Source of the DNA: a virus
Virus record (IMG/VR): IMGVR_UViG_3300009169_000032
Location: 1-47,304 of that record
Length of the DNA: 47,304 nucleotides
Strand: one strand, 5' to 3'
Shown here one piece after another: positions 40,666 to 47,304 of this stretch (positions are counted from its first letter, which is position 1; every line of letters starts with the position of its first letter). Under the pieces are notes generated by a model. The model did no database searches. It was not told the DNA's origin and saw only the letters and a list, made by a program, of their open reading frames with translations. The translations under genes were made by a program, and so were the position numbers.

Positions 40666-40693
40666 AAAAAACCTCTTAATTAAGAGGTTTTTT
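40666..40693 (+). terminator. Rho-independent terminator of the tail run
   Basis: AAAAAACCTCTTAA/TTAAGAGGTTTTTT, a perfect palindrome with a T-run, five bases after the stop at 40661 and 16 bases before the next start. Confidence 0.85.
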
Positions 40694-40708
40694 ATTTATA
40701 TATAAACT

Positions 40709-41632
40709 ATGAGATATATATGTGCACAACCCGCCACAAAGTATTATGTTTGGCAAGTAGAAGTAATGATAAATAATTTTGTAAAAAATGGAATAAATTT
40801 AAATAATGTGGATATAGTATGTTTCAAAAATGGTACTATACCAGAAGAATGGTCAAAGTTAGCTAATAATTATGCTGCACGATTTTTCTTCTATGATGAT
40901 ATACGAGAATCAAAAACCTATATAAGCTCAATAAGGCCAAATATTTTAAAACAACACTTTTTCAATCACCCTTATCTATCAGAAGAAGTAATATTTTATC
41001 ATGATTGTGATATTGTATTTACCAAACCTGTTAATTTTGATAAATTTGAAAATGATAATATATTTTATGGTTCTGATACAAGGTGGTATATTGGACATGA
41101 TTATATAATCAGTAAAGGTGAAGATATTTTAGACAAAATGTGTGAAATACTGAATATAGATAAACAATTAATTAAAGATAATGAACTTAATTCTATAGGA
41201 GCACAATATATAATGAAGAATATTAATTATGAATTTTGGGAAAAGGTAGAAAATGATTCTGAACGATTATTCAAAGAAATAACTGATTTAAATAATATTA
41301 AAAAGTTAGAAAATCCACAATATCACGAATTACAAATATGGTGTGCAGATATGTGGGCAGTTCTTTGGAATATATGGAAATTGGGCATCAAAACCGTATG
41401 CCATGATGATTTACTATTTGCTTGGGGAACATCTTCTATACAGGAATGGGATAGATTAAATATATTTCATAATGCAGGAGTTGTTAACTCAAATAGTGGA
41501 CTTTTCTATAAATCAGACTATATGAATAATTTTCCATATAATGAAGATTTAAATATCAATGAAAGTACTGCCAGTTATAAATATTGGCAAGAAATAAAAG
41601 AAACCGCTAAAGTAACTGTACTAAATATTTAA
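40709..41632 (+). CDS. Putative GT-A glycosyltransferase, 307 aa
   Basis: VIFYHDCDIVFTKPVNF has D99-C-D101 as a DxD metal site. FYGSDTRWYIGHDYI (about 118-132) and an acceptor-region motif YHELQIWCADMWAVLW follow, and IFHNAGV near residue 255 may supply the late His ligand. N-terminus MRYICAQPATKYYVWQVEVM resembles uncharacterised phage glycosyltransferases. It is separated from the tail genes by a terminator. The 100 bases after it (41633-41732) contain no gene. Acceptor unknown. Confidence 0.65.
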   Translation: MRYICAQPATKYYVWQVEVMINNFVKNGINLNNVDIVCFKNGTIPEEWSKLANNYAARFFFYDDIRESKTYISSIRPNILKQHFFNHPYLSEEVIFYHDCDIVFTKPVNFDKFENDNIFYGSDTRWYIGHDYIISKGEDILDKMCEILNIDKQLIKDNELNSIGAQYIMKNINYEFWEKVENDSERLFKEITDLNNIKKLENPQYHELQIWCADMWAVLWNIWKLGIKTVCHDDLLFAWGTSSIQEWDRLNIFHNAGVVNSNSGLFYKSDYMNNFPYNEDLNINESTASYKYWQEIKETAKVTVLNI

Positions 41633-41732
41633 CTTTTACATTCTTTATCACGAGGAACATTTATAAATAATATCTTAATATCCATTACAATGAAGATTTA
41701 CATTATTCTAAAACATAACCTTTTTATTTACT

Positions 41733-44700
41733 TTATATTATGGGACATTGATTTAAAGTATTGAGGCCAATCGTATCTGTGTAATCACTATAGGCATCAG
41801 ATAGGCTCCAGATTGTACCTTCATAAGTTGTTATGTACCCCTCAAAGAAAAGAGTCATTGCTCCTGATGGGTCATCCACTTGGAAAACAACTATACTCGA
41901 TTGACTGATGTATCCCCTATTATTAGTTTCATCAAAGATCAAATCTCCCGAACCGTCATCAGGAATTGTGGACCCACCTCCATAGAGAGTTACAATAGAC
42001 CTTACTCTAACCCAACTATTAACTGAGTCAATGGTTTCACCATTGATTTTTGAACTAAAATCTATATAGCCATCAATCCTATTTTCAGTATTAGTAGGAG
42101 TCATGGGATATACATTACTTGTCCAATACCCACAAAGATTACCAGTTATTATAGGAGATAGAGTAGTAGTAGTACTCGTAGTAGTACTTGTTGTACTAGT
42201 CGTTGTCGGAGCTTGAGTAGTTGTACTTGTAGTTGTACTTGTAGTACTCGTAGTTGTACTTGTTGTACTAGTCGTTGTCGGAGCTTGAGTAGTTGTACTT
42301 GTTGTACTAGTCGTTGTCGGAGTCGGAGCTTGAGTAGTTGTACTAGTCGTTGTCGGAGTCGGAGCTTGAGTAGTTGTACTAGTTGTACTAGTCGTTGTCG
42401 GAGCTTGAGTAGTTGTGCTAGTTGTACTAGTCGTTGTCGGAGCTTGAGTAGTTGTGCTAGTTGTACTAGTCGTTGTCGGAGCTTGAGTAGTTGTACTAGT
42501 TGTACTTGTTGTTGTCGGTGGTGCAATCGTAGTTGTCGTAATCTCATCAATTGGAACGAATGGACCTATTCGATCCTTAGTTTGATTATTAGTTATCAAA
42601 TCTTTATTGCCTCTTATTTCGTAATTTTTCTTATCAGTATAGACACATCCATAACCATTATCAGATGTTACTTCAACAACAATAAATGGATCTAAATTAG
42701 AATCAACAGTAAAATTAAATGGCAACATATTAGTACCACTTCTAAATTCAGATATTGTCTGAACTGGATCTAAACCTATTGGTCTCCATTCTGTTATATT
42801 CTTCCAATTTGAATCTAAAAGTGGACTTATTGTAGATTGTAAAGATGGAATAAGTAATACATAAATATCACTATTATATTTAACAATATTTGTCTCTATA
42901 TAAGTTTGATTAGACACCCAAGATGTAATCAATTCATATTTTCTAGGACTATTTACTCTATTCAAGTCAATAACTGACTCATATAAAATATCATAATATA
43001 TAATTCTATCACCTTTACTATATGTGAAAAAAGGAACCCATTCTTTAAATGTTTTATAAGTTCTTATCTTTATATTAAAGTAATCAGGTGAAACCAATTT
43101 AACTCCATTATATGGAGTTGGTGGTGTTTTCAATATATCAGTGTTTTTGTCCGCACCAATACCCGGTATTATAGAATATAAGTCTAATACACAGTTATAG
43201 ACAGTTGATCCACTATTAACCGGAATTAGATAAGCCTCATTTAATTTAAATGAAACTGGTGTCATATTTTCACTAATATTAATTATTCTAATATCATTAA
43301 CTCTATGTTGTATTTGAGTACCACTACTAAGATAAGCTCTACCTGTAATATCAAGTATTTTATGTGTTAATGGAATAATATTTTTCTTTAACCAATATTT
43401 CAAACCTTGTAATTTTATAATTACTTCATCAAGTGAATATGTTAGAACATTTGTACCATCTTTATCAGTTATAAAATAAGTTAAATTGAAAAGATTAGTT
43501 CCTTCAAACTTATCATTAGGCATTGTATGTTTAATAAAATCATTTTCCGTCCAACCTTCAACAGTATTGTCAAAAATATCAGGAATCTCTACTTTAAATA
43601 ATTTGGTAAAGTCAGAAGATGTTGTATCAACATTTTTATAATATTCATTTAGTTGTAAATCATTGTATCCAAAGAAGTTAATTGCATTTATAAGTGATTT
43701 ATAAGAACCAATATATGGATAAATCAGATGTTTCATCATCATCATTTCTTTTCTCTTCTTATTTAAGAAAGTCCAATCAATACCACCTTCTAATATATCA
43801 TATTGTTTAAATATAAATACATCTTGGGTATCAATCAATTTACCAATATTACCCAATTCTATTTTAAATCTAACATCTTCTTCTTCAGTTTGACCATATG
43901 TGAAAAATCTACCTATTTCCTTATCAACAACTTTTATACTAAAATCCAAATATGTAGTATTACCTACTTTTGGATAATCTGTTATAACAGTTGATTCATT
44001 TTCTAATATATCATTTTCTATATCAAAAAAATCCACTACTAATGTCCTAGTATATATTTCTTTTATTATAAACATAGATGCACTATTATGTGAGATATAT
44101 TGGTCTTTAGTATTACTATTATCTTTAACATAGATAACTATATGTTGGTCAACTTTTAATCCTTTATCAGTAAATACATCTGTTGAATTAACATTTAAAC
44201 TTATTTGACCTCTTCTAGTAGTAAGATTACTATCTAGTGTTTCCATTGTAATACTCTGTAAAATATTAGACTTTATTGTAAAGTAAATAGATTCTTGTTT
44301 ATATAATTGTAAGATAGAACGAAGTGCTCCTTCACTTTGTGATTGAAAACCAATAAATAATTGTAAAGGTTCAACATCAGTAGAAACATCAATACTATCA
44401 TCAATATGACTTAATGTATATTCTATTTTATCGAAGATTGTCTTTTGATATTCTGGTGATGAAGTTTTAGTAATATCAGTATTAGGTGTCTTATTTAATA
44501 CAACTGGACTCAATGGACTCAAACCAGTATATGAATATGATGCAGAACCTTTATAAATATTCTCACTTAATTGTAACTGAGTACCAGAGTAGTCATATAA
44601 AAAGAATTCTGGTACATTATCAGAAAACCATTTCCAATAGTATTTAACAGAATTCTCATCATTAAAATTTTCTCTAGGTCTTCTAAAATAATCTCTTGTT

Positions 44701-47304
44701 TTCAACCAAATGTCTGGTCTAGGTACATAGTCACTATGTAAAGTACCATATTGATTATCATCAACTGAAGTAGATTGTATATTATTTAGAGTAACTACAT
44801 TATTTAGAGTAACTACACTCTCAACAATTCCATTTGTAGATGGTTGTATAAACCACATAGACTTTCTATCAGGATTATAAACTAATTTAGTCGTTATTGC
44901 AGTTTGTACATTTAACACAAATGTATTAGTAAGTGGATCTATAACAACTATATTATTAGTTGTAGATGATAGATAAATTGAACCATCATATGGATTCAAT
45001 CCTAAATAACCATGGTTGGAAACATTAGTATAGTCAACAATACTTCCAGTTAATCCTAGTCTAATAAATGAATTACTATCATCAGAAACATTTAACTCAC
45101 CTGTTAGATTATTAAATATCATATCAGAAAATGTAGATGTTGTTAAATCAGTTATACTCACTAAGCCATTATCAATTCGATAAACACCATTTGTACTATA
45201 AACAAATATACTACCATTGATAGGTTCATAATAAATATTTGATAAAGTACCACCGATAGTATAAGTATTTTGAGGACTTCTATCTATACCACCAACTCTA
45301 AGTATATTACCATTATTACACGTGATATAAATATCATCTTCATACTCATGATAAACCATCTTTCCACTAAATGAAGTATTATTTATTGATGTAGATAAAA
45401 AAGTATCATAATAAAAAATATCAATTTTTAAATTATTACTATATGAAACATAAACATCACCATTAATTGGGTTTGCTAATATATCAACCGCATCACTAGT
45501 TAGTATAACTGTATGTATTATCACATTTGTTAATGGATCAATTATATTTAATAGATTTTTTGATAAACAGTAAACATAATTATTAAAACTGTTAAATTCC
45601 ATTTTTATACTAGCAGTATTACCAGGTAAATCTATAGTAGTTATATTTATTCCATAATAAGAATCTAAAACACCTATACTAGAATCACCAAAAACATAAA
45701 TTGAGTTAGATAATTGAATATATTTAATATCAACCATACCAGAAACTCCACTATATGAATAAGAAGTGTATGTATTTGGACTAAAATTTATATTAAACTC
45801 TGATGCACTAAATGCCTGAATATCAAACTCACCTGATGTACCATCCATTGTATTAAAACCACAAGCAGTTTGTCCAAATCCTAAACTAAATGCAATAGTC
45901 ACAAATGGTGATAAATTACATATGAAATTATTAACATCCCAAAAAGGTCCTTGATAACTCAAGTTCAAAACTTTAGGATCTAAATATTCAATACTAAATT
46001 CTTGATTAACATATGGATAATTAGTATTATTTATTGAGAAAACCATACCCGTTGCAAATCCAACTTCTTCAAATGATTCAGGTGTATTTGTTGATAATAT
46101 AACTTCATTAGATGCTATCAAAACTCCATCATTACCCTTCATTTTTTTAGTAATAATATAATCATTTATACCTGGTAGATTTATCTTACCAGTATTTATA
46201 GTATAATTAAGTCTATTTTCAGTTTGTTTAATATCAAATAGTAAAAGATTATTTTTAACATTGGATATTATACCATACTCCAATAAGTTATTAGAATATA
46301 AATCACTCCAATTTTTCAAAGTAGTACCAATATCAACAATCGATTGTGTTGCAGTTGATAATGATGATGTTGTAGTTTGAACAATATAATCTTTATTATT
46401 AATATTGATATTCAAAGATGGTCCTAAATCATTAAATAAAATACGAGAATGTTCTATATAACTATATGCGGTTGTACCTACTTTAACTTCATTTATAGCA
46501 ATTGGTACATTTGGATATTCAGTTAATATTAATATCGAATTATAAAACAATGAAGTATAACTACCAGTATATTGTAACTCAACATTTATACCTAATTTAT
46601 ATAATTCCAAATAATTTCTTGATAACCAATTTCTAAGTGTCTTATCAATTGTTCTTTTCATATCAATATTTAATCCACTATAAACAAATGAAACTTCTTC
46701 TTCATAAACCATTTTGTTTATAATTATCTTTATACCAAATTCATCAATATCAGTAAATACTATATTATATTTATATCTTTCTGAGTAATCATAATTAAAT
46801 TCATTAGTTAATACTTCATTAGTCTCAATTAGTCTCTCAAATGTTCTTAACTCACTTCCTATAGAGGTATTAGTATCAATTTGAGTATGGTAAAAATTAA
46901 CACTAGCATATCTACTTGGATAAACCAAATCTGCTTTAAGATAATCTTTTTCATAATAAAGATCAATATTAAATGATTGTAAATCTGTTTTATATTTATC
47001 TGCAATAGATGCTAAAGTTATCGCATTAGAACATGTCCAACCATAACTATAATAATATCTTTCGGTTGTTAGGTATAATTGTGCATAAAGTAATGTTTCC
47101 AAATTTGTAGATTCATTAACTTTAATATGTGTTGGATTAGACCAGTGTGTTATATCAGTATCAGGTGTTATATACATAGTATCTTGTGAAGAGTGACTAT
47201 GAGTATAAGCCAAAATACATTCATATAACTTACCATTATAAGTAACTTGGTCTTGATAATCATAATATTTTATATTATTATTAGTTGTAAAATCATATAT
47301 ATCA
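41733..47304 (-). CDS. Giant tail/baseplate structural protein, N-terminus beyond window
   Basis: The frame is open from the right edge to a stop at 41733 (over 1,850 codons; no in-frame ATG is needed, since upstream codons read on). Near the edge is YYDYQDQVTYNGKLYECILA, a W/Y-GD-V-Y-x-G-x-Y module like carbohydrate-binding CBM5/12 domains; similar modules recur later (FFTYSKGDRIIYYDILYESV). Bases ~44780-45730 encode a YVTN/NHL-type beta-propeller (IDPLTNVIIHTVIL; NPINGDVYVSY). A region with PYIGSYKSLINAINFFGYND and WLKKNIIPLTHKILDI resembles baseplate-wedge-type proteins. A Thr-rich linker and a ~135-residue C-terminal domain end it. Probably exposed on the virion and host-binding. Confidence 0.7.
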   Translation of the reverse strand, partial: DIYDFTTNNNIKYYDYQDQVTYNGKLYECILAYTHSHSSQDTMYITPDTDITHWSNPTHIKVNESTNLETLLYAQLYLTTERYYYSYGWTCSNAITLASIADKYKTDLQSFNIDLYYEKDYLKADLVYPSRYASVNFYHTQIDTNTSIGSELRTFERLIETNEVLTNEFNYDYSERYKYNIVFTDIDEFGIKIIINKMVYEEEVSFVYSGLNIDMKRTIDKTLRNWLSRNYLELYKLGINVELQYTGSYTSLFYNSILILTEYPNVPIAINEVKVGTTAYSYIEHSRILFNDLGPSLNININNKDYIVQTTTSSLSTATQSIVDIGTTLKNWSDLYSNNLLEYGIISNVKNNLLLFDIKQTENRLNYTINTGKINLPGINDYIITKKMKGNDGVLIASNEVILSTNTPESFEEVGFATGMVFSINNTNYPYVNQEFSIEYLDPKVLNLSYQGPFWDVNNFICNLSPFVTIAFSLGFGQTACGFNTMDGTSGEFDIQAFSASEFNINFSPNTYTSYSYSGVSGMVDIKYIQLSNSIYVFGDSSIGVLDSYYGINITTIDLPGNTASIKMEFNSFNNYVYCLSKNLLNIIDPLTNVIIHTVILTSDAVDILANPINGDVYVSYSNNLKIDIFYYDTFLSTSINNTSFSGKMVYHEYEDDIYITCNNGNILRVGGIDRSPQNTYTIGGTLSNIYYEPINGSIFVYSTNGVYRIDNGLVSITDLTTSTFSDMIFNNLTGELNVSDDSNSFIRLGLTGSIVDYTNVSNHGYLGLNPYDGSIYLSSTTNNIVVIDPLTNTFVLNVQTAITTKLVYNPDRKSMWFIQPSTNGIVESVVTLNNVVTLNNIQSTSVDDNQYGTLHSDYVPRPDIWLKTRDYFRRPRENFNDENSVKYYWKWFSDNVPEFFLYDYSGTQLQLSENIYKGSASYSYTGLSPLSPVVLNKTPNTDITKTSSPEYQKTIFDKIEYTLSHIDDSIDVSTDVEPLQLFIGFQSQSEGALRSILQLYKQESIYFTIKSNILQSITMETLDSNLTTRRGQISLNVNSTDVFTDKGLKVDQHIVIYVKDNSNTKDQYISHNSASMFIIKEIYTRTLVVDFFDIENDILENESTVITDYPKVGNTTYLDFSIKVVDKEIGRFFTYGQTEEEDVRFKIELGNIGKLIDTQDVFIFKQYDILEGGIDWTFLNKKRKEMMMMKHLIYPYIGSYKSLINAINFFGYNDLQLNEYYKNVDTTSSDFTKLFKVEIPDIFDNTVEGWTENDFIKHTMPNDKFEGTNLFNLTYFITDKDGTNVLTYSLDEVIIKLQGLKYWLKKNIIPLTHKILDITGRAYLSSGTQIQHRVNDIRIINISENMTPVSFKLNEAYLIPVNSGSTVYNCVLDLYSIIPGIGADKNTDILKTPPTPYNGVKLVSPDYFNIKIRTYKTFKEWVPFFTYSKGDRIIYYDILYESVIDLNRVNSPRKYELITSWVSNQTYIETNIVKYNSDIYVLLIPSLQSTISPLLDSNWKNITEWRPIGLDPVQTISEFRSGTNMLPFNFTVDSNLDPFIVVEVTSDNGYGCVYTDKKNYEIRGNKDLITNNQTKDRIGPFVPIDEITTTTIAPPTTTSTTSTTTQAPTTTSTTSTTTQAPTTTSTTSTTTQAPTTTSTTSTTTQAPTPTTTSTTTQAPTPTTTSTTSTTTQAPTTTSTTSTTTSTTSTTTSTTTQAPTTTSTTSTTTSTTTTLSPIITGNLCGYWTSNVYPMTPTNTENRIDGYIDFSSKINGETIDSVNSWVRVRSIVTLYGGGSTIPDDGSGDLIFDETNNRGYISQSSIVVFQVDDPSGAMTLFFEGYITTYEGTIWSLSDAYSDYTDTIGLNTLNQCPII
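42150..42540 (-). repeat. Threonine-rich coding tandem repeat
   Basis: Seven to eight imperfect units of TTTSTTSTTTQAP (some PTPTTTSTTTQAP) make a ~130-residue mucin-like linker before the C-terminal domain. At DNA level the same 30-40 base blocks are repeated almost exactly, so copy number is likely to vary. Confidence 0.9.

Noticed and set aside
42213-42695. Plus-strand open frame rich in Cys, Ser and Arg.
   Set aside because: It is the exact antisense of the Thr-rich repeat of the giant tail protein; the composition is forced by the repeat.

Overview
The window is part of the genome of a large T4-like myovirus (Caudoviricetes). Diagnostic genes are a gp23-type major capsid protein, a gp21-type prohead protease, a gp20 portal, a gp4/gp50 head-completion nuclease, a gp55-type late sigma factor, a gp44 clamp-loader ATPase, a gp25 baseplate wedge protein, a gp15-like sheath stabiliser and a probable tape measure protein. 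The DNA is very AT-rich, Shine-Dalgarno sequences are rarely visible before starts, and there are TAnnTTTG promoter-like boxes. Together these suggest a Bacteroidota host (for example a flavobacterium); this is inference. No host gene, tRNA or CRISPR array was seen.

Layout. 1-5.7 kb (minus): a NADAR-family gene cut by the window edge, a GT-A glycosyltransferase, a ~550-base stretch holding decayed coding sequence, two tandem M20/M28-like metallohydrolases, and a free-standing NFACT-R (DUF814) protein. 5.7-9.7 kb (minus): major capsid protein and a protease-scaffold fusion with a 14-residue repeat array. 9.8-12.5 kb (plus): homing-endonuclease remnant and an RNase R-family exonuclease. 12.5-21.4 kb (both strands): portal, head completion, late sigma, sheath stabiliser, clamp loader, an ADP-ribosyltransferase-like protein and gp25. 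21.4-22.4 kb: an HTH/HNH cassette bounded by a 13-bp direct repeat. 22.4-26.4 kb (minus): an isochorismatase-like protein and two large unknown proteins. 26.6-35.7 kb: mostly small unknown genes plus a 2H phosphoesterase, a glycosyltransferase, a polymerase-palm-like protein, a gp23-segment mini-protein, a GGCT-like protein and a ligase-like protein lacking its lysine. 35.7-47.3 kb: the tape-measure-like gene and followers (plus), a third glycosyltransferase, and a giant tail or baseplate protein with a beta-propeller and a Thr-rich linker, cut by the right edge.

How it may work together. The late sigma factor probably reads a TATAAAAAATCCAC-like element about 50-75 bases before the capsid protein, protease-scaffold and portal starts. 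The protease should cut at (L/I)-x-E: that motif occurs once in each scaffold repeat, near the capsid protein N-terminus, and at the end of short MK..K.F.NE(A/G) leaders on several otherwise unrelated minus-strand genes. Those leaders resemble the capsid-targeting sequences of T4 internal proteins such as IPI-III and Alt. The main hypothesis from this window is therefore a set of capsid-packaged, injected effectors, including an Alt-like ADP-ribosyltransferase, an NFACT-R protein, an isochorismatase-like hydrolase, large unknowns and possibly metallohydrolases.
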